A stretch of DNA of 64,000 nt from Salinisphaera shabanensis E1L3A (GTDB lineage Bacteria > Pseudomonadota > Gammaproteobacteria > Nevskiales > Salinisphaeraceae). The position numbers and the translations under genes are program-made. Of the stretch, positions 14,951-24,410 are shown piece by piece (position 1 is the first letter of the stretch; every line of letters starts with the position of its first letter). Below the pieces are notes generated by a model that was given only the letters and a program-made list of their open reading frames with translations, did not search any database and was not told the origin of the DNA. The DNA lies in the NCBI RefSeq assembly GCF_000215955.2, contig NZ_AFNV02000008.1, positions 1-64,000 on the forward strand, given 5' to 3'.

Positions 14951-16095
14951 GGCGCGGTCTCGGGTTCGGGACGCGGAATACGGGCGAAAGAATCGGCGTT
15001 CAGACTACCCAGGTAGAGGGTGTCGCCGTCTTCCTCGACGCTGGTGATCGGCGCGAAGGCGTTCGTGGCATCGTCGCGTAAATCGGTGACGACCGTACCA
15101 TCCGACTTAATGCCCAACAGGCTGCCCACATGGGCCGGCGCAGGCTGCAGTGCCTCGGGCAGACGAAACACGATCCGGCGCAGCCACGGCTTGTCCGCCG
15201 CGAAATCGAGCATCTGATTGCGGGGTGCAAACAACGCTACCCAGAAGGTATCGCTGTCGGCGCCGTGCGAAATGCCATCGGGAAAGCCGGGTAGCCGGTC
15301 GATGAAAATATCGCTCTGGCCGGCCTTGTCGCCGGTTAGCCAGTAGCGCAGCACACGGTAGCTGCCGGTTTCGGTGACCAGGACATATGAATCATCGGCA
15401 CTGAGGGCGACACCGTTGGCAAACTGCAGGCCGCCAAGCAGTACCGTTACGGTGCCGGTGTTCGGGTCGTATTCCATCAATCGTCCGTGGCCGCCGTGTT
15501 CGAGAATATCGGTGCGGTAGGCGTTCTGGCCGTATTTGCTCGAGGCATCGGTGAAATAGATCGTACCGTTTTCCGCAACGTCGACATCGTCCGTGAACTT
15601 GAAAGGCAGGCCTTCGGCGCCGCTGGCCAGCATCTTGATATCGCCTTCGCCGTTGATCGCAAGCAGACCCTTGTCGGCATCCGCCACGATCAGCGTCTGG
15701 CCTTGCGGCGCATCGCTTTCGGCGGGCACGCCGTTTTGTGCTGTATTGTCAGGCGGCGCCACGGCTTTATCGGTGAAGGCCAGGCCCAGCGGACGGCCGT
15801 TGGTCGTGGCAAAGACCTCGCCGTTGCGCCCGTTTGCATCGAAACGGCGGATCGTTCCGTCGTCGTAACCGGCATACAGGTGACCTTCGTTATCCACTGC
15901 GACGTCCTCGGGGCCCGTGGCCACGCCTTGGGCCAAGCGCTCGGCTTGCCCCAGCGGCGCGCTTTTGACCGGCGCCGCGCCGGTCACCGCCGGCGGCGCG
16001 CTCCACGGCTGCGGCATGAAATCGCTGGGCCAGAACAGCGCAAAAGCCACGAAGGCCACGAGCGCGAGCAGCAGCAGGGTAAGCAGGTTCTTCAT
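14947..16095 (-). CDS. Strictosidine synthase-like / SMP-30 family six-bladed beta-propeller, membrane-anchored
   Basis: Protein of 382 aa with an N-terminal membrane anchor (LLTLLLLALVAFVAFALFWP) and a six-bladed propeller facing the periplasm. Family motifs include GPEDVAVDNEGHLYAGYDDG near 60-79, ITFTDASS-like IYFTDASSKYG near 175, FANGVALSADDSYVLVTE near 226 and PGFPDGISHGADSDTFWVAL near 262. Bacterial relatives are mostly uncharacterised lactonase- or phosphotriesterase-like hydrolases. First gene of a two-gene unit; divergent from the DUF4112 gene. Confidence 0.85.
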   Translation of the reverse strand: MKNLLTLLLLALVAFVAFALFWPSDFMPQPWSAPPAVTGAAPVKSAPLGQAERLAQGVATGPEDVAVDNEGHLYAGYDDGTIRRFDANGRNGEVFATTNGRPLGLAFTDKAVAPPDNTAQNGVPAESDAPQGQTLIVADADKGLLAINGEGDIKMLASGAEGLPFKFTDDVDVAENGTIYFTDASSKYGQNAYRTDILEHGGHGRLMEYDPNTGTVTVLLGGLQFANGVALSADDSYVLVTETGSYRVLRYWLTGDKAGQSDIFIDRLPGFPDGISHGADSDTFWVALFAPRNQMLDFAADKPWLRRIVFRLPEALQPAPAHVGSLLGIKSDGTVVTDLRDDATNAFAPITSVEEDGDTLYLGSLNADSFARIPRPEPETAP

Positions 16096-16187
16096 GTCAT
16101 TCCTTGGCCCGAAAACGGGTTCGGGCGCCGATGATCATATGAATCGGCATACAATGATCGCAAATATCGTGGCCGCATTATCCATAT

Positions 16188-16664
16188 ATGAACGACGCCG
16201 TCTCGCCCACGCTGTTAGCAAAGCGCCGCGCCAGCCTCAGTCGTATCGATCGCATCGCGTGGTGGCTCGATGATGCGTTTGAAATTCCGGTTATCCGCAA
16301 GCGCGTCGGTATCGACGGTATTGCGGGTATCGTGCCGTTCGCAGGCGATCTGGTGGGGGCCGGGCTGTCGAGCCTGCTGGTAATCGAAGCATTGCGACTT
16401 GGGGCGCCTAAACGTGTCTGGATGCGCATGGGCGCGAACGCCGGCGTGGATTTCGTGGTGGGGCTGGTGCCGTTGTTCGGCGATATCTTCGATATGGCGT
16501 GGAAGGCCAATCGCCGCAACGAGCGCGTGCTACGACGTTGGCTTGAACAGGAGACCGCCGCTGAAAAAAAGCCGTCTCGCTGGGGCGGCCTCATAGGCGT
16601 TAGCCTCGGCCTGGCCGCTGCATTCATTGTCACCGTCGTGCTCTGGCGGGCGCTGTTCGGGTAA
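16188..16664 (+). CDS. DUF4112 domain-containing membrane protein
   Basis: 158 aa. The DUF4112 signature is clear: WWLDDAFEIPVIRKRVGIDG, then PFAGDLVGAGLSSLLVIEALRLG and the repeated GLVPLFGDIFDMAWKANRRN. Two or three membrane segments, with a last helix LAAAFIVTVVLWRALFG at the C-terminus. Function unknown. Followed after 5 bases by a peroxiredoxin gene on the same strand, so they are probably co-transcribed. Confidence 0.88.
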   Translation: MNDAVSPTLLAKRRASLSRIDRIAWWLDDAFEIPVIRKRVGIDGIAGIVPFAGDLVGAGLSSLLVIEALRLGAPKRVWMRMGANAGVDFVVGLVPLFGDIFDMAWKANRRNERVLRRWLEQETAAEKKPSRWGGLIGVSLGLAAAFIVTVVLWRALFG

Positions 16665-16669
16665 GTCGC

Positions 16670-17131
16670 ATGAGTCATAAAGTCGATAAGGGCGATCGAG
16701 CGCCCACGATAGAGCGAAAAGCGCATGATGGTCGCGAGATCGATACCCGGGCGCGGATCGGCGCACGGCCGCTGGTGATCTATTTCTATCCGCGCGATGG
16801 AACGCCGGTGTGTACGCGTCAGGCCTGCAGCTTTCGCGATCAGCTCGAGGCCTTTAACTCGCTGGATGCCGAGGTGATCGGCATCAGCGCGGACGACGAC
16901 GACAGTCATCGTGCCTTTGCCGAAAAATACGATCTGGACTTTGCGCTGGTCTCGGACCACGACGGTACGTTGTCCAAAGCGTTCGGCGTCGGTCGTGCGC
17001 TAGGCGTGCTCGGCAACCGGGTGACGTTCGTGATCGATTGTGATGGCATCGTGCGCTTGCGTTATCAGGCGCAGATGGCGGCCTCCCGGCATGTCGACAA
17101 GGCGTTGGCCACGCTGCGCGAACTGGGCTAA
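16670..17131 (+). CDS. Peroxiredoxin, BCP/PrxQ type
   Basis: Thiol peroxidase of 153 aa that reduces hydrogen peroxide and organic peroxides. The active site TPVCTRQACSF near residues 44-54 has the peroxidatic Cys and a second Cys five residues later, the pattern of BCP/PrxQ with an intramolecular disulfide. YFYPRDGTPVC and VIGISADDDDSH fit the family. Cytoplasmic; no signal peptide. Confidence 0.9.
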   Translation: MSHKVDKGDRAPTIERKAHDGREIDTRARIGARPLVIYFYPRDGTPVCTRQACSFRDQLEAFNSLDAEVIGISADDDDSHRAFAEKYDLDFALVSDHDGTLSKAFGVGRALGVLGNRVTFVIDCDGIVRLRYQAQMAASRHVDKALATLRELG

Positions 17132-17150
17132 GCCAAGCGCCGGTCCTGGG

Positions 17151-17522
17151 TTAGCTGCGCACGATCGGCCAGAGCAAAGCCGCCCAGCCCACGATCAGCA
17201 ATACGCCGCCGATGGGTGTGATCGCCCCGAGCCAGCGAATGCCTGAGAAGGCGAGCACATACAGACTGCCCGAAAAGATCAGCGTGCCCAGCGCAAAGCA
17301 GACGGTGGCGGTCATCATGCTGGCGCCGGCCATGCCTTGCCGGGCCAGCAGTCCGACCGCCAGCAGTGCGAGCGCGTGGTAGAACTGATACTGCACCGCG
17401 GTATGCCAGATCGCCTGCAGGTCGGCCGAGAGCTTGGATGCCAGTGCATGGGCGCCAAAAGCCCCGAGCAGTACGCCGATCAGCCCATAAAGACTGCCGG
17501 CTGCGAGCGCGAACTGGGTCAT
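17151..17522 (-). CDS. DUF423 membrane protein (YgdD-like)
   Basis: Four-helix membrane protein of 123 aa. MTQFALAAGSLYGLIGVLLGAFGAHAL at the N-terminus (about 27 residues), YQFYHALALLAVGLL near 45 and FSGIRWLGAITPIGG near 93 are the DUF423 hallmarks. Function unknown. The start at 17522 overlaps the stop of the phzF-like gene (ATGA), so translation is coupled. Confidence 0.9.
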   Translation of the reverse strand: MTQFALAAGSLYGLIGVLLGAFGAHALASKLSADLQAIWHTAVQYQFYHALALLAVGLLARQGMAGASMMTATVCFALGTLIFSGSLYVLAFSGIRWLGAITPIGGVLLIVGWAALLWPIVRS

Positions 17523-18355
17523 GGTTTGGCATCCTCGAGATCGATGAAAATACGGCTTTCGGCATAGCGTACGGCGTGCCCGCCCAGATGTACGCGTTCG
17601 CCGGCCAGACGACACATTACGGTGCCGCCGCGCTGCGAGATCTGGCGCCCGGCCAGTTCGGTCTTGTTCAGACGCGCGCCCCAATAGGGCGCTGACGTGC
17701 AATGGGCCGAGCCGGTGACCGGGTCTTCGTCGATGCCGTGGGCGGGGGCGAAATAGCGTGAGACGAAGTCGTGGACGCCGTCGTCGGCCGGCGCTGTCGC
17801 GATGACACCGCTATTGTCTTCGCGATTGCACTTCGCGAGCGCGCGCATGTCGGGATCAAGCGCGGCCACGGTGGCGGCGTCTTTAAACACGGCCAGATGA
17901 TTGGCACCGACATACCACTCGACGCTGTTCGCCCCGAGCGCGGCTTCGATCGCTGCCGGCGCCTGTTCCACGGTCTGGGCCGGGCGCGCCGGGAAATCCA
18001 GCCATAGCATGCCGTCTGCCTCGTCGACGCCGAGTTCGCCCGCGCTGCGGCTGGCAAAGCGCAGCGGCGCGTTGAAACCGTGGCGGCAATGCAGCAGTAC
18101 ATAGGCACTGGCCAACGTGGCATGCCCGCACAGATCGACCTCACAGGTCGGGGTGAACCAGCGTAAGTCGTGCACAGCGTCCCCCGGCACCACGAACGCT
18201 GTTTCGGCGAGGTTATGCTCGGCAGCGATTGCCTGCAGCGTCGTATCATCGAGCCAGTTATCGAGTATGACCACCGAGGCCGGGTTGCCACGAAACACGC
18301 GGTCGGTGAATGCATCGATATGGTATGCGGTGAGTTGCAGCATTGCGTTTGTCAT
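17519..18355 (-). CDS. PhzF family isomerase
   Basis: Diaminopimelate-epimerase fold protein of 278 aa. PhzF relatives catalyse proton shifts on small carboxylates. The N-terminal motif AYHIDAFTDRVFRGNPASVV and the catalytic Glu in EHNLAETAFV near residue 51 are present. The C-terminal half repeats the fold and contains FAPAHGIDEDPVTGSAH near 215. Start may be 18355 or 18343 (MLQL). Most members have no known substrate. Upstream of and coupled to the DUF423 gene. Confidence 0.88.
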   Translation of the reverse strand: MTNAMLQLTAYHIDAFTDRVFRGNPASVVILDNWLDDTTLQAIAAEHNLAETAFVVPGDAVHDLRWFTPTCEVDLCGHATLASAYVLLHCRHGFNAPLRFASRSAGELGVDEADGMLWLDFPARPAQTVEQAPAAIEAALGANSVEWYVGANHLAVFKDAATVAALDPDMRALAKCNREDNSGVIATAPADDGVHDFVSRYFAPAHGIDEDPVTGSAHCTSAPYWGARLNKTELAGRQISQRGGTVMCRLAGERVHLGGHAVRYAESRIFIDLEDAKP

Positions 18356-18430
18356 GGAACTGTCATCTGCTGTTGCTATCCGTTAAGCCCATTTTTTCAG
18401 CCGGCGCGGTGCGTCGCGAGTCGATTCAGC

Positions 18431-20518
18431 ATGAGTGCAAATCCAGAAGCCGTCGCAGAGCGTCCGCTCGACGCCCCCGATCTGTTCATCAATCGCGAGC
18501 TGTCGCTGCTCGAGTTCAACGATCGGGTGCTGGAGCAGGCGCGCGATACGCGCGTTCCGCTGCTCGAACGGCTGAAGTTCCTGTGTATTTCCTCGACCAA
18601 TCTGGACGAGTTCTTCGAAGTGCGCGTGGCCGGCCTCAAGCAGAAGGCCGAGCTGGTCAACTCGCCGACCGAAGCCGACAATCGTACGCCGACCGAAGCA
18701 CTGCGCGCGATCAGTGCCCGCGCGCATGAGCTGGTGGCCAAACAATACAGCACCCTCAACGACGAACTCATTCCGGCATTGCAGGACGAGGGTATCCGCT
18801 TTTTGCGCCGGTCGGAATGGAATCCGGAACAGCGCGCATGGCTGGCCCAGTTCTTCGAAGAAGAGCTGCTGCCGGTGATCAGCCCCTTGGGGCTCGATCC
18901 GGCCCATCCGTTTCCGCGGATTCTCAACAAATCGCTGAATTTCATCGTTTCGCTGGATGGCACCGATGCCTTCGGCCGCAAGATCGACTATGCCGTGGTG
19001 CAGGCGCCGCGTGCGCTGCCGCGTGTGATCCAGCTGCCGTCAGAAGCCGGTAGCGGCGATCACGATTTCGTGTTCCTGTCGTCGATCATCCACCAGCATG
19101 TCGGCGATCTGTTTCCGAGCATGGGCACGCGCGGCTGTTACCAGTTCCGGGTGACCCGCAATTCCGATCTGTTCGTCGATGAAGAAGAGGTCGATGACTT
19201 GCTGCGTGCGGTCGAGGGCGAGCTGCCGTCGCGCCGCTATGGCGATTGTGTGCGCCTGGAAGTGGCGCACAACTGCCCCGATTCGCTGTGCAAGTACCTG
19301 CTTGACCGTTTTCTGCTCTCCAAGGAAGACCTGTTTCAGGTTGATGGGCCGGTCAACGTGAACCGGTTGATGTCGTTGCTGGATACGGTCGACCGCCCCG
19401 ATCTGAAATACCCGGCCTTCTCACCGCGCCTGCCCAGTGAACTCGGGCCCAGCGGCGATCTGTTTGCTGAAATCCGGGCCTCGGACGTGCTGCTGCACCA
19501 TCCGTTCGATTCCTTTCTGCCGGTGATCGATTTCGTGCGCCGCGCGGCCTCCGATTCGCGCGTGCTCGCGATCAAGCAGACGCTCTACCGCACCGGGCCG
19601 GATTCCGCTGTCGTCGATGCCCTGGTGGAAGCGGCACGGGCCGGCAAGGAAGTCACCGTGGTGGTCGAGTTGCGCGCCCGTTTCGACGAAGCCGACAACA
19701 TCGAGCTGGCCAACCGTCTCCAGGCCGCCGGTGCGCACGTGGTCTATGGCGTGGTGGGCTACAAGACCCACGCCAAGATGACGCTGATCGTGCGCCGCGA
19801 GACCGACGGTCTGCACAACTACGTGCATCTGGGCACCGGCAATTATCATCCCAAGACGGCGCGGCTGTACACCGACTACGGTCTGTTCTCCTGCGATGAC
19901 GATCTCGGCAACGATGTCCACGAGATGTTCCTGCAGCTGACCAGTCTCGGCAAGGTGTCGGGTCTGGAACGCTTGCTGGACGCGCCGTTTCGTCTGCACA
20001 AGGCGATCATCGAGAAAATCGATCGCGAGGCCGCGAATGCGCGTGCCGGCAAACCGGCGCATATCATCGCCAAGATGAATTCGCTGGTGGAACCACAGTC
20101 CATTCGGGCGCTCTATGCCGCATCGCAGGCCGGCGTGACCATCGATCTGATCGTGCGCGGCATCTGCTGTCTGCGACCTGGGGTCGCCGGTGTCTCGGAG
20201 AATATTCACGTGCGTTCAGTGGTCGGGCGGTTTCTCGAACACACGCGCGTGTTCTATTTCGCCAACGACGATGCGCCGGAGTTGTATCTGGCCAGCGCCG
20301 ACTGGATGGATCGAAATTTCTTCCGTCGTGTCGAGACCTGCTTTCCCGTGACCAGCCCGGCGTTATATGATCGGGTACAGCGCGAACTCGCGCTCTACCT
20401 CGCCGACAACAGTCAGGCCTGGCTGCTCGGCAACGACGGGCGCTACACGCGAGCCGAGCCCGTCGGCGACGAAGCGCCGCTGGCCGCCCAGAAACGGTTG
20501 ATGGAGGGCCCGGGCTGA
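18431..20518 (+). CDS. ppk1: Polyphosphate kinase 1
   Basis: Makes long-chain polyphosphate from ATP reversibly at the membrane. 695 aa from ATG 18431, a normal PPK1 length; the frame is open further upstream but has no family sequence there. The N-terminal domain starts with LFINRELSLLEFNDRVLEQA and contains ISSTNLDEFFEVRVAGLKQ. The autophosphorylated His lies in HLGTGNYHPKTARLYTDYGL near residue 470, and the PLD-like C-terminal domains include IVRGICCLRPGV and NFFRRVETCFPV. Divergent from the phzF-like gene. Confidence 0.96.
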   Translation: MSANPEAVAERPLDAPDLFINRELSLLEFNDRVLEQARDTRVPLLERLKFLCISSTNLDEFFEVRVAGLKQKAELVNSPTEADNRTPTEALRAISARAHELVAKQYSTLNDELIPALQDEGIRFLRRSEWNPEQRAWLAQFFEEELLPVISPLGLDPAHPFPRILNKSLNFIVSLDGTDAFGRKIDYAVVQAPRALPRVIQLPSEAGSGDHDFVFLSSIIHQHVGDLFPSMGTRGCYQFRVTRNSDLFVDEEEVDDLLRAVEGELPSRRYGDCVRLEVAHNCPDSLCKYLLDRFLLSKEDLFQVDGPVNVNRLMSLLDTVDRPDLKYPAFSPRLPSELGPSGDLFAEIRASDVLLHHPFDSFLPVIDFVRRAASDSRVLAIKQTLYRTGPDSAVVDALVEAARAGKEVTVVVELRARFDEADNIELANRLQAAGAHVVYGVVGYKTHAKMTLIVRRETDGLHNYVHLGTGNYHPKTARLYTDYGLFSCDDDLGNDVHEMFLQLTSLGKVSGLERLLDAPFRLHKAIIEKIDREAANARAGKPAHIIAKMNSLVEPQSIRALYAASQAGVTIDLIVRGICCLRPGVAGVSENIHVRSVVGRFLEHTRVFYFANDDAPELYLASADWMDRNFFRRVETCFPVTSPALYDRVQRELALYLADNSQAWLLGNDGRYTRAEPVGDEAPLAAQKRLMEGPG

Positions 20519-20635
20519 TCGCGGCACATGCCGCTGGTGTGAACCTGTGGTTGTTGCAGCGGTCTGATCGCGAGTAACACTCGATTCGAGTTGGCGCATT
20601 CGCCGACTTCAACTCCGTAAGCAGGGGAAGCATAG

Positions 20636-21598
20636 ATGAAACAATGGATCACGGCGTTCGTGGCAGCGATTGCGTTGCTCTCGACCACGACCAGTGCACT
20701 GGCGGCCAGTGAACAGCAGCAAAAGCTCGACGATGCCACCACCGTCGTCCGGCAGTTCGTGGATATCCCCGAAAATGCCATTCCGCCGGCACTGCTTGGT
20801 CAGGCGTATGGCATTGCCGTCATCCCCAGTGTGTTCAAGGCCGGCTTCATCCTAGGCGGCCGCCACGGTGAAGGCGTTCTGTCCGTTCGTACCGCGGACG
20901 GCAGCTGGTCCAACCCCAGCTTCATCTCGCTGACCGGCGGCTCGATCGGCTGGCAGATCGGCGCGTCGTCGTCGGATATCATTCTGGTGTTCAAGACCCA
21001 GCGCAGCATCGACAAGATCGCAAACGGCCAGATCAACCTGGGCGCGGATGCGGCGGTCGCGGCGGGGCCGGTCGGTCGTAGTGCCGGTGCCTCGACCAAC
21101 CTGGGCTTCGATGCCGAGGTCTACTCCTATTCGCGTGCCCGTGGCTTGTTCGCCGGCGTGTCGCTGGAAGGCGGCAAGATCAGCATCGATCGCGAAGCGA
21201 ATTGGCTGTTCTACGACAAGGCCGGTATCGATGCCTACTCGATCCTGCGCAATGGCAACGAATCCGGTCTGCCGCAGTCCGGTCAGAAGTTCGTCTATAC
21301 GCTGGATCGCTACATGCCGGCCTCGAGCGACTTCGATCGCGAAGCAGCGACCCGCGGCACGAGCATGGATTCGAGCAACAACGGCAATTCCGGCGGTAGC
21401 AATCCCCAGCAAGACGACTACAGCCGTGGCCAGGCCGTGCCTTATGACAGCGGCAACGGTGTCGAAGTGCGCCAGGGCAATTACGAGGCTCAGGACAATA
21501 GCGGCAACAGCGGCTATAACCAGAACAGCGCCAATGACGGCAGCTACAACCAGGGTGGTGGCAGTGGCGACTACGGTAGTGGCAACAGCAACTATTGA
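20636..21598 (+). CDS. SYLF (YSC84-like) lipid-binding protein, exported, with low-complexity tail
   Basis: Secreted protein of 320 aa. A Sec signal peptide ends at ALA-AS near residue 24. Residues about 30-205 form the SYLF/YSC84 domain (AYGIAVIPSVFKAGFILGGRHGEGVLS; then SIGWQIGASSSDIILVF), which binds lipids in other proteins. From residue 225 the protein becomes Asn/Gly/Ser/Gln/Tyr-rich (repeats such as SGNSGYNQNSAND), probably disordered. AGGGG lies at 20622-20627. Its TGA overlaps the TTG start of mtgA, so the pair is coupled and may act on the cell envelope. Confidence 0.88.
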   Translation: MKQWITAFVAAIALLSTTTSALAASEQQQKLDDATTVVRQFVDIPENAIPPALLGQAYGIAVIPSVFKAGFILGGRHGEGVLSVRTADGSWSNPSFISLTGGSIGWQIGASSSDIILVFKTQRSIDKIANGQINLGADAAVAAGPVGRSAGASTNLGFDAEVYSYSRARGLFAGVSLEGGKISIDREANWLFYDKAGIDAYSILRNGNESGLPQSGQKFVYTLDRYMPASSDFDREAATRGTSMDSSNNGNSGGSNPQQDDYSRGQAVPYDSGNGVEVRQGNYEAQDNSGNSGYNQNSANDGSYNQGGGSGDYGSGNSNY

Positions 21599-22302
21599 GC
21601 ATCCTGTTTAAACGACCCTTTCGCTATGTCCTGATCGCTGTCGGCGTGCTCTTGCTCGCGCCGGCAGCGATGATTCTGGTCATGCGCTGGGTGAATCCAC
21701 CGATCACGGCGTACATGCTGCGCGTGCATTTCGAAAGCCAGTCCAGCGACAACGGCCCGACGATCTTGTATCGCTGGGCCGATCTCGACGACATGGCTGC
21801 CTGTATGCCACTGGCGGCCGTCGCATCCGAAGATCAGACCTTTCCGAACCACCACGGCTTTATGTGGGAAGCCATCGGGGATGCGCTGGCCGACAACGCC
21901 CAGGGCGGCACCATTCGCGGTGCGAGCACGATCAGCCAGCAAACGGCCAAGAACCTGTTTCTCTGGCCGGCCAAGAGCTATATCCGTAAAGGGATCGAAG
22001 CGTATCTTACGTTTTGGCTCGAAGTGCTCTGGCCCAAGCGACGCATTCTCGAGGTCTATCTGAATATCGCCCAGTTCGACGATCGCATTTTCGGCGTGGG
22101 CGCCGCGGCCGAGCGGTTATTCGGCGTAAGCGCGAAGCAGCTCAGTACCAGTCAGTGCGCACGTCTGGCGGCGGTGCTGCCGAACCCGGAGCGCTACAGC
22201 GCTGCGTCGCCGGGGCCCTATGTGCAAGGGCAGGCGGCATGGATCATGCGGCAGATGCGCCAGCTTGGCGATGGTTATCTTGCTGAAACCATAACGCGCT
22301 AG
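21595..22302 (+). CDS. mtgA: Monofunctional biosynthetic peptidoglycan transglycosylase
   Basis: GT51 glycosyltransferase of 235 aa that polymerises lipid II into glycan strands. An N-terminal membrane anchor (YVLIAVGVLLLAPAAMILV) precedes the catalytic domain. Motifs: ASEDQTFPNHHGF with the catalytic Glu near 80, GASTISQQTAKNLFLWP near 107-123, and WPKRRILEVYLNIAQF near 145. The TTG start overlaps the upstream stop as TTGA and has no own Shine-Dalgarno, so it relies on translational coupling. Confidence 0.93.
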   Translation: MSILFKRPFRYVLIAVGVLLLAPAAMILVMRWVNPPITAYMLRVHFESQSSDNGPTILYRWADLDDMAACMPLAAVASEDQTFPNHHGFMWEAIGDALADNAQGGTIRGASTISQQTAKNLFLWPAKSYIRKGIEAYLTFWLEVLWPKRRILEVYLNIAQFDDRIFGVGAAAERLFGVSAKQLSTSQCARLAAVLPNPERYSAASPGPYVQGQAAWIMRQMRQLGDGYLAETITR

Positions 22303-22349
22303 ATTGTCCGGAACGATATGAAGTCGACTCTGCCCAACCGATAGTTGTC

Positions 22350-23366
22350 ATGCTTACTCGTAGCGAATTCGAACCCGCATTCTGGCTGCGCAATCCGCAT
22401 GTTCAGACGGTCTTTGCTTCCAAGGTGCGGTCTTCGCCGCCGCTCGAGGTAGAGCGCGAACGCCTCGAGCTTGATGACGGTGACTTTCTGGATCTGTCCT
22501 GGTTGCCCGAGCGCGGTCTCGATGCCGATGCGCCGGTCGTGGTTATACTGCATGGCCTCAACGGCTCGCTGGAATCGAAGTATGCGCGTGGTCTGTTGCG
22601 CCAGGCCGATGCGCACGGCGCGCGCGGCGTATTGATGCATTTTCGCGGGGCCGCCGAGCCCAATCGCCTCGCGCGCAGCTATCACTCTGGCGAAACCGAA
22701 GATTTTCATACCGTCGTCTCGCATGTGCGCAAGCGGTTTGCGCGCGCGCCGCTGGCTGCGGTTGGCTACTCGCTGGGTGGCAACGTGCTGCTCAAGTATC
22801 TCGGTGAACAGGGGCGCGCCGCGCCGCTGGCCTGTGCGACGGCCGTCTCCGTGCCCTACGACCTCAAGCGCTGTGCGCAGGCCATTCAGCAGGGTTTGTC
22901 GCGTATCTACCAGGCGCATCTGATCAATGGTCTGCGCGAGGCCTACGAAACCAAGTTCAAGATGATCGAGGCGCCGCAGCCGTACCCGGACTTTCGTCGG
23001 CTACGGGATTTTCCATCGTTCGATAACGCCATTACCGCGCCGCTCAACGGGTTTCGCGATGCCGACGATTACTACGCGCGCTCCAGCAGTGGCCCGTTCC
23101 TCAAGCATATCCGGGTGCCGACGCTGGTAATCCATGCCGAGGACGACCCCTTCATGTCGCCGGATATCATCCCCACCCCCGAGGCGTTGTCGCCCTCGGT
23201 TCGCCTGGAAGTATCGCGTCACGGGGGCCATGTCGGCTTCATCAGTGCCGGGCGGTATGGGGAGCCGCTCTATTGGCTGGAGCAGCGTATTCCTGCGTGG
23301 CTGCGTGAGCGCCTGCCTGGCTTTGCCGCAGACGACACGGTCAACGAGGCCGAGGAAGCCGGCTGA
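22350..23366 (+). CDS. YheT-like alpha/beta hydrolase
   Basis: Hydrolase of the YheT/EMB8 group, 338 aa; probable esterase with unknown substrate. The start of the family is clear (FEPAFWLRNPHVQTVFAS). The nucleophile Ser is in VGYSLGGNVLLKYLG near residue 147; the acid Asp is in VIHAEDDPFM near 264 and the His in SRHGGHVGF near 293. VVILHGLNGSLES holds the oxyanion loop. It is followed after 5 bases by a glycosyltransferase gene. Confidence 0.92.
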   Translation: MLTRSEFEPAFWLRNPHVQTVFASKVRSSPPLEVERERLELDDGDFLDLSWLPERGLDADAPVVVILHGLNGSLESKYARGLLRQADAHGARGVLMHFRGAAEPNRLARSYHSGETEDFHTVVSHVRKRFARAPLAAVGYSLGGNVLLKYLGEQGRAAPLACATAVSVPYDLKRCAQAIQQGLSRIYQAHLINGLREAYETKFKMIEAPQPYPDFRRLRDFPSFDNAITAPLNGFRDADDYYARSSSGPFLKHIRVPTLVIHAEDDPFMSPDIIPTPEALSPSVRLEVSRHGGHVGFISAGRYGEPLYWLEQRIPAWLRERLPGFAADDTVNEAEEAG

Positions 23367-23371
23367 TCGCA

Positions 23372-24397
23372 ATGCCGGCGTCGTTAACCGTCATCGTGCC
23401 CGCGATTGACGAGGCCGAGGCGCTGGCGCCGCTGTTGGCCGACCTCGCGGTACAGCGCGATGTGGTGCTGCAAGTGCTCGTCGCTGACGGCGGTTCGACC
23501 GATCAGACCGTAGCCGTCGCCGGCGCGGGACACGCCGAGGTGATTTCCAGTGCGCCCGGACGAGGTGTCCAGATGAATACGGCCGCCGCCCATGCCGATC
23601 ATCCCTGGCTTTGTTTTCTCCATGCCGACAGCCGTCTGACCCATCCCCGTCAACTGGCCGCGGCGATCGATTGCCTGGCGGCGGATCCGGATCGTCGTGT
23701 GGCCGGCCATTTCGCGCTGCGCTTCATGCGCACAACACGCGGCCATGCGTTTTTCTATCGTTATCTGGAAGCCAAGAGCGCGGCATCACGCCGCTATACG
23801 ATCAACGGCGACCAGGGCTTGATCATGCCGGCACGTTTTTTCAACGAGCTCGGCGGGTTCGATACGCGATTGGCATTTCTGGAAGATCAGCGCATGGCCA
23901 CGGCCATCGACTCCAACGGGCAATGGCGCTTGTGTCCGTACCGGCTGGCGACTTCGGCCCGGCGCTTCGAGCGCGAGGGCGAGCGGGCGCGCTATCTGCT
24001 CATGGCGTTGATCATGGCGATGCATACGGCTGGCGTGTCCCGTTTTTTCGAGCGTGCGCCCGGCGTTTATGCTCGTCAGAGCCAGACCGAGCGTCTGGTG
24101 TTATCGCCTTATATCGATCTGCTCGTGTCGCTGTGGCGCGAATGCGGCATCCGCGCTGGCCTGGCGGTGAGCTGGCGTATGGCCGGCGTGGCAGTAACGC
24201 AAAGCTGGCAGCCGTTTCTGGCCATCGATGTAGCGATTGAACCGCTGCTGGGCGCGCGCCGTTACGCAAGCAGGTTGCACGATCGGCTGCTTCGTCATCT
24301 GTTGCAGAATCGTCTGCTGCAGGCCGTGTTGATGGTGGCGGGTTTGTTATGGGTTTTCGGGCTGTTACGGCTGTGGTGTAGGCTGCGAAACAAATAG
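23372..24397 (+). CDS. TIGR04283-type family 2 glycosyltransferase
   Basis: Protein of 341 aa. The first 230 residues are a GT2 domain: LTVIVPAIDEAEALAPLLADL, then VLVADGGSTDQT, HADSRL as the DXD-like metal site near 82, and a GGFDTRLAFLEDQRM segment near 165. A C-terminal extension carries a hydrophobic helix (LLQAVLMVAGLLWVFGLLRL), so it is probably membrane-attached. Relatives are linked to lipid or arsenosugar metabolism; no arsenic genes are seen here, so the acceptor is unknown. Confidence 0.82.
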   Translation: MPASLTVIVPAIDEAEALAPLLADLAVQRDVVLQVLVADGGSTDQTVAVAGAGHAEVISSAPGRGVQMNTAAAHADHPWLCFLHADSRLTHPRQLAAAIDCLAADPDRRVAGHFALRFMRTTRGHAFFYRYLEAKSAASRRYTINGDQGLIMPARFFNELGGFDTRLAFLEDQRMATAIDSNGQWRLCPYRLATSARRFEREGERARYLLMALIMAMHTAGVSRFFERAPGVYARQSQTERLVLSPYIDLLVSLWRECGIRAGLAVSWRMAGVAVTQSWQPFLAIDVAIEPLLGARRYASRLHDRLLRHLLQNRLLQAVLMVAGLLWVFGLLRLWCRLRNK

Positions 24398-24410
24398 TCG
24401 CGTCCTCGCC

